64,000 nt of DNA from Ignavibacteriales bacterium. Lineage in GTDB: Bacteria; Bacteroidota; Ignavibacteria; Ignavibacteriales; Melioribacteraceae. How positions within the stretch are numbered: the first letter of the stretch is position 1; the number at the start of each line of letters is the position of its first letter. The notes under the pieces are model-generated. The model saw only the letters and a list, made by a program, of their open reading frames with translations. It was not told the origin of the DNA and made no database searches. A program made the translations under genes and the position numbers. The stretch is from the NCBI GenBank assembly GCA_020635285.1, contig JACKAB010000008.1, positions 1 to 64,000 on the forward strand. Reading direction: 5' to 3'. Below, piece after piece: positions 28,536 through 36,962 of the stretch.

Positions 28536-29087
28536 ATGACACAAATTGCTATTGTAAATGGAAGCGTACAAGAAAATAACTATCTTGGATTCGCATTAGA
28601 AATCTTAAAAAATGAATTTAAGAAACATAAAAATTATTCTGTGAATGAAATTAATTTAATAGAATTTAATCTTCCTTTTCCCGGTGAAAAAATTAAAAAC
28701 GATGATTCTGTGAGACTCAGAAAAATATTAAAATCCGCAGATGCATTTGTTTTAGGCACGCCAGAATACCACGGAACTTTTACAGCTAAATTAAAATTAA
28801 TGATTGAAAATTCCGGTTATCCTTCTCTTTTGAAAGGTAAACCGGTTAGTCTTCTTGGTATTGCAAGCGGAACACTCGGAGCAGTAAAATCGCTTGAACA
28901 TTTAAGGAGTGTTTGTTCTCACATCGGAAGCTTTACTTTACCGAGGGTTGTTTCAATCTCACATGTTGAATCCCGATTTAATGCTGAAGGGAAATGTTTG
29001 GATAAAGAGATTGAGAATGAAATTAGAAACTTGGCAAAAAATTTAATTAATTTCCTTACTTCTATAAATAAACATCTATCCGCATAA
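28536..29087 (+). CDS. NADPH-dependent FMN reductase family protein
   Basis: A 183-residue flavodoxin-like protein. After the first strand QIAIVNGSVQENN, which binds the FMN phosphate, the motif GTPEYHGTFTAKLKLMIE is the flavin-contacting loop of chromate/quinone/azo reductases of this family. The ribosome-binding site is AAGAAAGAAA. It lies alone upstream of the sulfur cluster. The physiological acceptor is unknown. Confidence 0.88.
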   Translation: MTQIAIVNGSVQENNYLGFALEILKNEFKKHKNYSVNEINLIEFNLPFPGEKIKNDDSVRLRKILKSADAFVLGTPEYHGTFTAKLKLMIENSGYPSLLKGKPVSLLGIASGTLGAVKSLEHLRSVCSHIGSFTLPRVVSISHVESRFNAEGKCLDKEIENEIRNLAKNLINFLTSINKHLSA

Positions 29088-29203
29088 AACCTTAATAGAA
29101 TTAACCAAAATAAGAAAAATGTTATTTTTTCAATTAGTAATTTGATATTTTGTCTTATTTTTGAAAATCAATTATATAAATGTAAAGTAATGATTAAGCA
29201 ATT

Positions 29204-30391
29204 ATGAAAAAAGAAACTAAAGCAATTAGAACTCAAGTAAAAAGAAGTGAACACAATGAACATTCGGTTCCGCTTTATTTAACTTCCAGTTTTGTTTTTG
29301 ATAATGCAGAACATGGAAGACAATTATTTTCTGAAGAAGTTGGCGGAAATATTTATTCGCGATTTTCAAATCCGAACACAACAGAATTTATTGATAAAAT
29401 GACTGCACTTGAAAATGCAGAAGATGGTTATGCGTTTGCATCTGGCATGGCTGCAGTGTTTGCCGGATTTGCAGCTTTGTTAAAATCGGGCGATCATATT
29501 TTAGCTTCTCGTTCATTGTTCGGTTCATCGCATCAAATTCTCACACAAATTTTACCTAAATGGGGAATTTCTTACACTTACGTTGATGCTGATAAACCTA
29601 AAGATTGGGAAAAAAATATTAATCAAAATACAAAAATGATTTTTATTGAAACCCCATCAAATCCCGGTTTAGAAATTATTGATTTAGCTTGGGTTGGAAA
29701 ATTAAGCAAGAAACATAAATTAATTTTGAATGTTGATAATTGCTTCGCTACTCCAATAATTCAAAATCCAATTGAATATGGCGCTGATTTGGTTACACAT
29801 TCTGCAACAAAATATATTGATGGACAAGGAAGAGTAATTGGCGGAGTAATAGTTGGACGAAAAGATTTAATAAAAGAAATTAGATTTTTTGCGCGTCAAA
29901 CCGGACCGTCACTTTCTCCTTTTAATGCATGGGTTCTTTCAAAAAGTTTAGAAACACTTTCAATCAGAATGGAAAAACATTGTGCAAATGCTTTTCAACT
30001 TGCAAACAAACTTCAAAATAATTCTGAAATTGAATTTGTAAAATATCCATTTCTAAAAACTCATCCGCAATATAAACTTGCAAAAAAGCAAATGAAATTG
30101 GGCGGAGGAATTGTGACAATAGTTGTTAAAGGCGGATACGAAAGGGCGAAACGATTTATTGATTCAATTGAGCTTGCAAGTTTAACTGCAAACTTAGGCG
30201 ATACAAGAACAATTGTTACACATCCGGCTTCAACAACCCACTCAAAATTAAGTGATGAAGAAAAAGAAAATGTTGGAATATTTCCGGGTACAGTTAGAAT
30301 TTCTGTCGGGTTAGAAAACATTGAAGAAATTATTTTAGATATTGAACAAGCTTTGAAGAAGTCAAAAGTGAAAAGTCAAAGTCAAAAATAA
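29204..30391 (+). CDS. metZ: O-succinyl/acetylhomoserine sulfhydrylase (Cys/Met PLP family)
   Basis: A 395-residue PLP enzyme of trans-sulfuration type. The lysine that forms the Schiff base is K203 in HSATKYIDGQGR, a form characteristic of MetZ; the phosphate-cup YSRFSNPN and the ASGMAAV segment are present, and the arginine for the substrate carboxylate lies in GTVRISVGLENIEEI. MetZ makes homocysteine directly from activated homoserine and sulfide. The following OsmC and YeeE/YedE genes fit a sulfur-handling cluster. A cystathionine synthase assignment is less likely. Confidence 0.88.
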   Translation: MKKETKAIRTQVKRSEHNEHSVPLYLTSSFVFDNAEHGRQLFSEEVGGNIYSRFSNPNTTEFIDKMTALENAEDGYAFASGMAAVFAGFAALLKSGDHILASRSLFGSSHQILTQILPKWGISYTYVDADKPKDWEKNINQNTKMIFIETPSNPGLEIIDLAWVGKLSKKHKLILNVDNCFATPIIQNPIEYGADLVTHSATKYIDGQGRVIGGVIVGRKDLIKEIRFFARQTGPSLSPFNAWVLSKSLETLSIRMEKHCANAFQLANKLQNNSEIEFVKYPFLKTHPQYKLAKKQMKLGGGIVTIVVKGGYERAKRFIDSIELASLTANLGDTRTIVTHPASTTHSKLSDEEKENVGIFPGTVRISVGLENIEEIILDIEQALKKSKVKSQSQK

Positions 30392-30420
30392 AAAGTAAAC
30401 ACTAAAAAATTCTTTTAATT

Positions 30421-30478
30421 GTCATTCCGGCCTGCCTGCCGGTAGGCAAGTATTCTAAAAAGCAGAAACCGGAATAAC
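30421..30478. repeat. Palindromic repeat, GTCATTCCGG type
   Basis: GTCATTCCGG (30421-30430) and CCGGAATAAC (30469-30478) form inverted ends with one mismatch; inside is GCCTGCCTGCCGGTAGGC, with its own CCTGCCGGTAGG palindrome. It fills the metZ-osmC gap and shares its GTCAT ends with the repeats at 20551 and 25169. Confidence 0.75.
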
Positions 30479-30512
30479 GTATTTGAAAAAGTATTAGAAA
30501 GAAAAATTAATT

Positions 30513-30935
30513 ATGAAAGTTGAACTAAAAAGAGTCGATCAAAATTTTCATTTCCAAGGATTTGGAAGTTCTGAAATGCCTGTAAATATTGATGGATCGA
30601 CTGATATTGGCGGGAACAATGCCGGCGCACGACCTATGGAATTAATCTTGATGGGTTTAGGAACTTGCGGTGCAATGGATATTATCAGTATTTTAAAAAA
30701 ACAAAAACAAGATTTGCAAGATCTAAAAATTGAAGTTGATGGAGAACGTGATTATGATAAAACTCCCGCAGTTTTTACAAATATAAAAATCAATTTTATT
30801 TTTACCGGAAATTTAGATCGCACAAAAGTTGAAAAAGCTGTTAATCTTTCAATGGAAAAATATTGTTCAGTTTCTGCAATGTTAGAAAAAACTGTAAAGA
30901 TAGAATACACTTTTATAATCAATGGAATTAACTGA
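30513..30935 (+). CDS. OsmC-family protein
   Basis: A 140-residue OsmC/Ohr-like protein with the two conserved cysteines, in LGTCGAMDII and EKYCSVSAML, that form the thiol peroxidase site in this fold. Proteins of this branch next to YeeE/YedE genes are thought to act on sulfur compounds (family context, inference). The stop codon shares bases with the ATG of the YeeE gene (TGATG), so the two are translationally coupled. Confidence 0.9.
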   Translation: MKVELKRVDQNFHFQGFGSSEMPVNIDGSTDIGGNNAGARPMELILMGLGTCGAMDIISILKKQKQDLQDLKIEVDGERDYDKTPAVFTNIKINFIFTGNLDRTKVEKAVNLSMEKYCSVSAMLEKTVKIEYTFIINGIN

Positions 30936-31396
30936 TGGAAATTTTTAATAATCTTGATTGGCTGATTTATGGAATACTTATTGGCTTATTTGTTCCAATA
31001 ATTTTGCTTGTTGGTAATAAACAATTTGGAATTTCATCATCACTGCAAAATATTTGTCTAGTTGTTTTTCCAAAAGCTAAAAATGTTTTTTCAAATTATG
31101 ACATAAAAAAAAATGATTGGAAGCTTTATTTTGTTTTAGGAATTGTACTTGGCGGATTTCTTGCCTCGAATATTTTTAGTGCTGCTCCAATGAATTTTTT
31201 ACCGGAAAAATACTATTCATTGCAAGGAATTTTAACACTTTTGCTGGGCGGATTCTTAGTTGGGTTTGGAACCCGCTATGCAGGTGGATGTACATCCGGA
31301 CATTCAATTACGGGCTTATCAATGCTTCAGTTGAGCAGCTTAATTGCAACAATTTCTTTTTTTATTGGCGGCTTAATTTTTACTTTTTTATTGTAA
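30935..31396 (+). CDS. YeeE/YedE half-transporter, subunit 1
   Basis: A 153-residue membrane protein with about four helices and the family motif GTRYAGGCTSGHSITGLS, whose Cys is proposed to relay sulfur species through the membrane in YeeE. Full YeeE proteins are about twice as long; here two half-size genes flank each other, as in the PmpA/PmpB arrangement. Likely transports thiosulfate or a related sulfur anion. Coupled to osmC upstream. Confidence 0.88.
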   Translation: MEIFNNLDWLIYGILIGLFVPIILLVGNKQFGISSSLQNICLVVFPKAKNVFSNYDIKKNDWKLYFVLGIVLGGFLASNIFSAAPMNFLPEKYYSLQGILTLLLGGFLVGFGTRYAGGCTSGHSITGLSMLQLSSLIATISFFIGGLIFTFLL

Positions 31397-31426
31397 AAAG
31401 TGGGGCTGACTCAAATGTTCAATTAT

Positions 31427-31524
31427 GTCATGCTGAATTCATTTCAGCATCTGTTTTTAAGTTAAATTTAAAAACTTAAATTCCGAAATAAATATGCCTG
31501 CCGGTGAGGCTGGTTCGGAATGAC
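31427..31524. repeat. Palindromic repeat, GTCATGCTGAA type
   Basis: Starts GTCATGCTGAATTCATTTC and ends TTCGGAATGAC (31514-31524); the ends match in inverted orientation at 9 of 11 positions. Internally it holds GCTGAATTCATTTCAGC and ATGCCTGCCGGTGAGGC, the latter recalling the repeat at 30421. It separates the two transporter half genes. Confidence 0.65.
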
Positions 31525-31616
31525 ACTTTAGGAACAGTTCCATTTTCGTGTGTATTAGAATACTGTAGTTTAACATTCTATCTTAAATTTTTATTAAAAA
31601 TATACGAGAAAATTTT

Positions 31617-32024
31617 ATGAATAAATTAGCATCAATAATTTTAGGTACAACTTTTGGATTTATTTTAACTAAATCTGAAGTGATAAGCTGGTTTAGAATT
31701 CAAAAAATGTTCCGGTTTGAAGAACCGTATATGTATTTAATAATTGGGACTGCAGTTGTAACTGGAATTATTTCTGTTATGATTTTAAAAAAAATTGGAT
31801 TGAAAAGTTTAACAAAAGAAAATTTAGATTTTACCGCCAAGCCTTTAAATAAAGGGACAGTAATTGGCGGAATTATTTTTGGAATAGGTTGGGCAATAAC
31901 AGGTGCTTGTCCGGGACCAATTTTTGCCCAAATTGGAGCTGGTGAATATGCCGCAGCCGCAACATTCATCGGTGCTTTCTCGGGTTCGTTTGTTTTTAAT
32001 TTGATTAAAAATAAATTACCGTAA
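31617..32024 (+). CDS. YeeE/YedE half-transporter, subunit 2
   Basis: A 135-residue membrane protein with three or four helices and motif GWAITGACPGPIFAQIGAG, the second conserved Cys site of the YeeE/YedE fold (DUF6691 type). It complements the subunit at 30935. A repeat element sits between them, but orientation and order are kept. The ATG at 31617 lacks a strong ribosome-binding site (GAGAAAATTTT). Confidence 0.88.
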   Translation: MNKLASIILGTTFGFILTKSEVISWFRIQKMFRFEEPYMYLIIGTAVVTGIISVMILKKIGLKSLTKENLDFTAKPLNKGTVIGGIIFGIGWAITGACPGPIFAQIGAGEYAAAATFIGAFSGSFVFNLIKNKLP

Positions 32025-32345
32025 AACTACTATAACTCACACTCTACGATCACAGACAATTCATTTTAAGAATATTTCTAAAGACTAATGATTTAATATC
32101 AAAAAGTAATAAGAAATTTATTAGATAATTATACATCTCATTATTCGTAATTATAAATGCCATATAACAAACAAATCAACTTGATTGCCAAGACCAACAA
32201 TAAAATAATGGCGGGAACTTGTTGGGAGCATATTCTACCTAACGAATAGTTATAAGGCTGTCGCAAATTTGAGAATTATGAAATATTATTGTTGCAGTAG
32301 ACTATAATAAAGATTATATTTAGGTCAAACATTAAAGGTGACCAA
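32025..32345. other. Spacer before the toxin-antitoxin pair
   Basis: 321 bases without a supportable gene. The first 125 are AT-rich with nothing recognised; 32152-32258 is the cassette-like repeat described separately; the rest, to 32345, would hold the antitoxin promoter. AAAGGTGACC just before ATG 32346 is the ribosome-binding site. Confidence 0.6.
32152..32258 (+). repeat. Cassette-boundary-like element 1
   Basis: Starts TATAAATGCCATATAACAAAC and shares most of its first 75 bases with element 2 at 32959. The ends GCCATATAAC (32159-32168) and GTTATAAGGC (32249-32258) are inverted with one mismatch, similar in layout to integron attC sites. A shared core TGGCGGGAACTT is at 32209-32220. Confidence 0.6.
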
Positions 32346-32648
32346 ATGAAATATAGTGAATCAATAAAACCAATTAGTTATTTAAAAACTCATGCATCAG
32401 AAGTTATTAGAGATGTATCTAACAATCAGAAAACTTTGGTAATCACTCATAATGGTGAAGCCAAGGTTATCCTTCAAGATGTTAAAATATATGAAAAAAC
32501 TCAAGAAAGTATTGCATTGTTAAAAATACTAGCATTGAGTGGAAAGGAAATAAAATTAGGTAAATATAAGCCAATTCAAAAATCACTTAAAAGTGTTCAA
32601 ACAAAAATTAATAAATTTAAGCGAGAGCAGAGTGAAGTACAAAGTTAA
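32346..32648 (+). CDS. Phd/YefM-family antitoxin
   Basis: A 100-residue antitoxin. The N-terminal fold, SESIKPISYLKTHASEVI then TLVITHNGEAKVILQDV, is the Phd/YefM DNA-binding pattern; the Lys-rich C-terminus would bind the toxin. It likely represses its own promoter in the 32260-32345 interval. It overlaps the toxin gene by 17 bases, in the usual antitoxin-first order of type II systems. Confidence 0.9.
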   Translation: MKYSESIKPISYLKTHASEVIRDVSNNQKTLVITHNGEAKVILQDVKIYEKTQESIALLKILALSGKEIKLGKYKPIQKSLKSVQTKINKFKREQSEVQS

Positions 32649-32958
32649 TATTTTAGAATCAGCTGAAGATGATTTGTTAGAAATTTATAAGTACATCTAT
32701 TTTAATGATTGTGAAGAGAATGCTGATAAGATTTATACAAAGATAGTTGAAAAAGTATCATCCCTCCAAGAATTCCCAAATCGGGGACATATCCCAGCAG
32801 AACTTAGCTTATTAGGCATGGAAGATTTTTTAGAAATAAATTGTAAACCATTCAGAATAATATATCAAATAATTGAGAAAGTAGTTTTTGTTCATTGTGT
32901 ATTAGATAGTAGAAGAGATATGCAAAAATTATTACAAGAAAGATTAGTTCGAGAATAA
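32632..32958 (+). CDS. RelE/ParE-family toxin
   Basis: Reads from GTG 32632 (VKYKVNILESAEDDLLEIYK) as a 108-residue RelE/ParE fold toxin. Key features are the N-terminal helix pair, the FPNRGHIPAEL loop, KPFRIIYQI and HCVLDSRRDMQKLL at the C-terminus. I chose GTG 32632 over the in-frame ATG at 32593 because it gives the normal length and a GCGAGAGCAGA site precedes it. RelE members cut mRNA at ribosomes, ParE members poison gyrase; sequence alone does not decide, though the DSRRDM end favours ParE. The repeat element begins directly after its TAA. Confidence 0.88.
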   Translation: MKYKVNILESAEDDLLEIYKYIYFNDCEENADKIYTKIVEKVSSLQEFPNRGHIPAELSLLGMEDFLEINCKPFRIIYQIIEKVVFVHCVLDSRRDMQKLLQERLVRE

Positions 32959-33062
32959 TATAAATGCCATATAACAAACAAATTAACTTGATGGCCAACA
33001 CAGACAATAAAACAGTGGCAGGAATTTGGTCGGAGAATAATTTAAAATAACTTTATAGCATT
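32959..33062 (+). repeat. Cassette-boundary-like element 2
   Basis: Begins at the base after the toxin stop: TATAAATGCCATATAACAAAC, then TAACTTGATGGCC and TGGCAGGAATTT (33016-33027), following element 1 closely for about 75 bases. A possible inverted partner of AATGCCATATAAC is either ATAGCATT (33055-33062) or GTTATGCATT at 33132-33141. Confidence 0.6.
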
Positions 33063-33161
33063 CTATCGAGATATTAAATATTTTTAATAGTATTTATATA
33101 GTAATATATTTGATCATATTTACTCAACTAATAGTTATGCATTTTAAAAAAAAGGATAAAA

Positions 33162-33416
33162 ATGAAATATATAGATATAAAAGTAAAAACAGCATTTATT
33201 GTTCATGGATTTGATGAAACAAATCAAGAAATTATTGAGAATATTAATGATGATAAATATATGAGAAAGTTAATATCAATTGACAGAATACAATCAATAT
33301 CTGAAGATTATATACTCGTGACATCATCACATCAAAGAGTAATGTATTGGGAGTACGATGATACATTGGAGAATCTCAAGCAAAAATTAGATTCAGCTGG
33401 ATTAATACTAAATTAG
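33162..33416 (+). CDS. Unrecognised 84-residue protein
   Basis: A small soluble protein with a good ribosome-binding site (AAAAAAGGATAAA). It starts MKYIDIKVKTAFIVHGFDE and is acidic, with alternating beta and helical segments (RIQSISEDYILVTSSHQRVM). No motif is recognised and there is no signal peptide. Its position between repeat-rich spacers, downstream of a toxin-antitoxin pair, suggests an accessory, possibly phage-defence or stress-linked, gene (inference only). Confidence 0.65.
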   Translation: MKYIDIKVKTAFIVHGFDETNQEIIENINDDKYMRKLISIDRIQSISEDYILVTSSHQRVMYWEYDDTLENLKQKLDSAGLILN

Positions 33417-33701
33417 AGACAATAATATAAATATTACAAGCTGCTAAAGCCAACCGCCGTTGTCGGTATTGGTGAACTTGTAAACAGTAGGTTTAGATTA
33501 TTTGTATAAAATTGTAGTTACAGTATGGCGGAATATATAATTATGTTGAGTTTTAGATAAATCTGAAATCGTCAATATGAGCTAAGTTAACTAACCAATT
33601 TCGGGTTCTAAATTGTGGCGGGAATACTTAAGCTCGTGTTTGTAGTTTTCGGCATTGGCTCATTGAAAAAGAAGTTATGATAACAGAAAAATGAGGTAAA
33701 T
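33417..33701. other. Repeat-like spacer before the lipoprotein gene
   Basis: 285 bases with no supportable gene. It holds two further copies of the shared core motif, TATGGCGGAATATA around 33524 and TGGCGGGAATAC at 33616-33627, and ends GTTATGATAAC near 33675, a near-palindrome resembling the ends of elements 1 and 2. Confidence 0.45.
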
Positions 33702-34313
33702 ATGTTTGAGAAGAAAATCTTTTTAACTCAATATTTTTTTACTCTATTTCCTTTGATTGGTGCGCTAATAATGTTTGGATGCCAAAGTAATAGTGGCCCA
33801 AATATTATCAATGGTGACTTTGAAGCCGCTCCAGAACAGTATGGGAACCCTAATAGCTGGTTTGCAACAAGAGTTCCCCAAACAAAAGAGTATGTAAATT
33901 TTGCATGGGATTCTAAGGAACATCATAGTGGTTCATATTCAGTTTCAATTGCGATTGACTCAACACATCCGCAAGACGAAATAGCATATAATTGGACATG
34001 TACCCTTACAGATTTCATTATTGATAAACAATATTTAATAAGTGGCTGGATCAAAACAAGGAATCTTAATCAAACGGCATGGATAGTTGTTCAATGTTTG
34101 AACGCTGAGAAAAAAATGATTGGCTATGCCACAACTCAAAGAGATTATCAAATTAAGGGAATAAATGATTGGACACTTGCCAAAACAAATTTTACTGTTC
34201 CAGAAGGTACAAAAGAAGTTCGTATAAGAATGGGGATTTCATCACCTAAAAATAACGGTGGTGAAGTGTGGTTTGATGATATAAAATTTGAAGAAGTTAA
34301 AAAAGCAACTTAA
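33702..34313 (+). CDS. Lipoprotein with carbohydrate-binding-like domain
   Basis: A 203-residue lipoprotein. The signal region ends ALIMFGC, with the lipidated Cys near residue 26. The mature part begins NIINGDFEAAP, a common opening of CBM4/9-type jelly-roll domains, and continues through YLISGWIKTRNLNQTAW and closes GEVWFDDIKFEEV, the typical last strand. Such modules bind glycans; no catalytic domain is attached. It belongs to the same accessory segment. Confidence 0.7.
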   Translation: MFEKKIFLTQYFFTLFPLIGALIMFGCQSNSGPNIINGDFEAAPEQYGNPNSWFATRVPQTKEYVNFAWDSKEHHSGSYSVSIAIDSTHPQDEIAYNWTCTLTDFIIDKQYLISGWIKTRNLNQTAWIVVQCLNAEKKMIGYATTQRDYQIKGINDWTLAKTNFTVPEGTKEVRIRMGISSPKNNGGEVWFDDIKFEEVKKAT

Positions 34314-34421
34314 TCTCTTAAATCTGCCCAACAAAATGGCAGACAGGTAAGTAAAAAGTCCAGAGAATGCAGATACTTTTCTCAAAATAAATTATCAAAA
34401 GTTTTTAGAAAAATACCTGTG

Positions 34422-36578
34422 TTACAAACCCAGCAAACTTTTTAATTTCTCCAAATCATTAGTTGGTAAACTGCATACATAATTTTTACAAACATAAGCT
34501 GTAGTTTTTCCATCAATCATTTCATAATCTTTTTAAGAATGGAGCTGATTTTATTAACTCCTCGCTGGCATCATTTGATTTATCTAAAAGCATTACAACT
34601 TTATTTGGAAGTAAATTATCATTTATAATTTTCAACATTTCTTTTGTCAAATCATTTTCTTTTCACCGACCAAAATTATTTCTTGAGATGGACCAATTGA
34701 AAAAGTTAATCCAGATAAAAATTCTGAAAAACCAGTAGGACTTTTTTCAGTAACAGTTTTGAATGCTTTGTTCAACAATTCCGCATATTTATTAAAATTC
34801 TGCTCGCTTGTCAGTTTGTAAAGTTTTAACAAATTATTATAAATAACAGAATTGCCGGAAGGAATTGCGCCATCATAAAATTCTTTTGGTCGTGCTATTA
34901 AATCTGAATTGTCTTCTGACGTAAAATAAAATCCATTATTATTTTCTTTATCCCAAAAATCTTTTATTAAAATATTTGTGAAATTAATGGCGCTTTGCAA
35001 GTATTTAAATTTAAAAGTAGTTTCATATAGTTCTAATGAAGCCCAAGTCAGAAAGGCATAATCATCAATGTGTGCTTTTATTGCTGCATCATTATTTCTA
35101 AATCTATGAAGCAAATCACCGTTTTTATTTACTAACTTTTCCGCAATAAATTTATAAGATAGTTCAGCAGAATTTATATAATTTTTATTTCCCAAAACTC
35201 TTCCGGCTTTAGCCAAAGCTGCAATCATCAAGCCGTTCCAATCAGTTAAAATTTTATCATCTTTATACGGATGAATTCTCTTTTCTCTTTCATCAAATAA
35301 TTTTATAAGGAGTTTTTCAATTCTTTCATTGCTAATAATTTCTGCAAGATGAGGAATGTTTGTCCCGGTCGATTTTCCGGAAGCCTCTTCAAAATAATTC
35401 CCTTTATCAGTTATGTTAAATATTTTACAAAAATAATCTCCATCTTCTTTGCCAAGTATTTTTATTATTTCAGATTTTTCCCACACATAAAATTTACCTT
35501 CTTCGCCTTCGCTATCAGCATCTTCAGCGGAATAAAATCCACCTTCGGGCGAAGTCATATCTCTTAAAATATATGTTATAGTTTCATCAACTGTGCGTTT
35601 AAATAATTCATTTTTTGTAACTTGATAAGCTTCTGTGTAAGCTATAATCAGCATTGCCTGATCATAAAGCATTTTTTCAAAATGTGGAATAAGCCAGTTT
35701 GGATCAGTAGAATAGCGGTGAAATCCAAACCCAACTTGGTCATAAATGCCGCCTTTTCTCATTTCTGTCAAAGTTTTTTCAACCATTAATTTCGCAGATT
35801 CATTTTTGGTTTTATCAAAATATCTTAAAAGAAAACTTAAATTATGCGGAGATGGAAATTTAGGTCGGTTTCCAAATCCGCCAAGTTGTTCATCAAATCT
35901 ATTTGAAAAATCTCTAAAAGCAGTATCTATTATTGCTTCATTTGTAAATTCATTTGATGTAATATTATTTACAGAATTTAGGTGACCGACAATATTTTCA
36001 GCAGATTCATTAATTTCATCTCGTTGATTTTTCCAAGCTGAATCAATTTTTGGAATTAAATCAATCATACCAACTCTATTACTAAATGAGTTTTTTGGAA
36101 AATATGTACCAGCAAAAAATGGTTTTTTATCTGGCGTCATAATAATTGTCATTGGCCAGCCGCCGCTTCCGGTTAGCATTTGGCAAACCGACATATAAAT
36201 ATTATCAATATCGGGACGTTCTTCTCTATCAACTTTTATTGAGATAAAAACCTCGTTCATTGCTTTTGCAACTTCTTCATCTTCAAAAGATTCGTGCTCC
36301 ATTACATGGCACCAGTGGCAAGTTGAATAACCGATTGAAAGAAAAATTGGTTTGTTTTCTTTTCTTGCCAATTCAAATGCTTCTTCTCCCCAAGGAAACC
36401 AGTTTACCGGATTGTGAGCATGCTGTAATAAGTATGGACTTTTTTCATCGATAAGTTTGTTTGTGTATTTAAACTTTGTTTGGTTCATAGTTTTTGTTTC
36501 ACTTTCTTTTTGAGCGCAAGATGCTATTTGGAATATTATAATACAAGGAAAGATAAATTTAAATAATTGTTTTGACAT
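34422..36578 (-). pseudogene. DUF255/YyaL-like thioredoxin-domain lipoprotein, two frameshifts near end
   Basis: A spermatogenesis-associated-20/YyaL-type protein: lipobox IASC (C21), then QHAHNPVNWFPWGEEAF, the thioredoxin-like GYSTCHWCHVMEHESF with CxxC, KVDREERPDID, and an (alpha/alpha)6 barrel carrying LTDWNGLMIAALAKAG. The open frame stops at 34647, but adding one A to the AAAA run near 34660 continues it as NDLTKEMLKIINDNL and a second change near 34530 leads to TAYVCKNYVCSLPTN, the normal family end, at 34422. The two shifts compensate and give 718 residues. Function is uncertain; a thiol-disulfide or sugar-epimerase-like role is proposed for the family. Confidence 0.88.
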
Positions 36579-36661
36579 TTTGGGCTATAAACATAAAGGA
36601 TATCCTATCTTCAATATAAGCAATTATTAAAAGAAGAATTTTATTATTTGAAGGAGTAAAA

Positions 36662-36853
36662 CTATACTATTTTTAAGATTTTAAATGGGAATAGAATTAT
36701 CGCTCTTAATAAATCGAACACAACTCCAACTGCAAAACCAAGAAGCCTGAAAGGCAATAAAAGAAGCCAAATAAAAGGATAAATTATTAAAACTGCTATT
36801 GCTAGTGGGAATGAAATTATTGCTAAAATAATCCATAAAATAAAGGTTGTCAT
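36662..36853 (-). CDS. Small hydrophobic membrane protein (63 residues)
   Basis: Almost wholly hydrophobic, with two helices separated by a short turn: MTTFILWIILAIISFPLA, then ending FDLLRAIILFPFKILKIV with a few basic residues. The ATG follows GAGGAAAAT, a good ribosome-binding site. No family recognised. It lies divergent from the sensor kinase gene. Confidence 0.6.
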   Translation of the reverse strand: MTTFILWIILAIISFPLAIAVLIIYPFIWLLLLPFRLLGFAVGVVFDLLRAIILFPFKILKIV

Positions 36854-36962
36854 ATTTTCCTCACCAATTTTATCAAAATAGACGTTTTAAATTATAAAAA
36901 GTTTTTAATATCCGTAAAATTATTCCGATAATAGTAAAGTAATAATTTAAAACGAATTTAAT

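Noticed and set aside
29088..29203. SAM riboswitch before metZ
   Set aside because: The 116-base leader is AT-rich, without the conserved paired segments or a terminator hairpin.
32152..33062. CRISPR array
   Set aside because: Only two repeat units of about 100 bp, separated by a toxin-antitoxin pair; no short regular repeats or cas genes.
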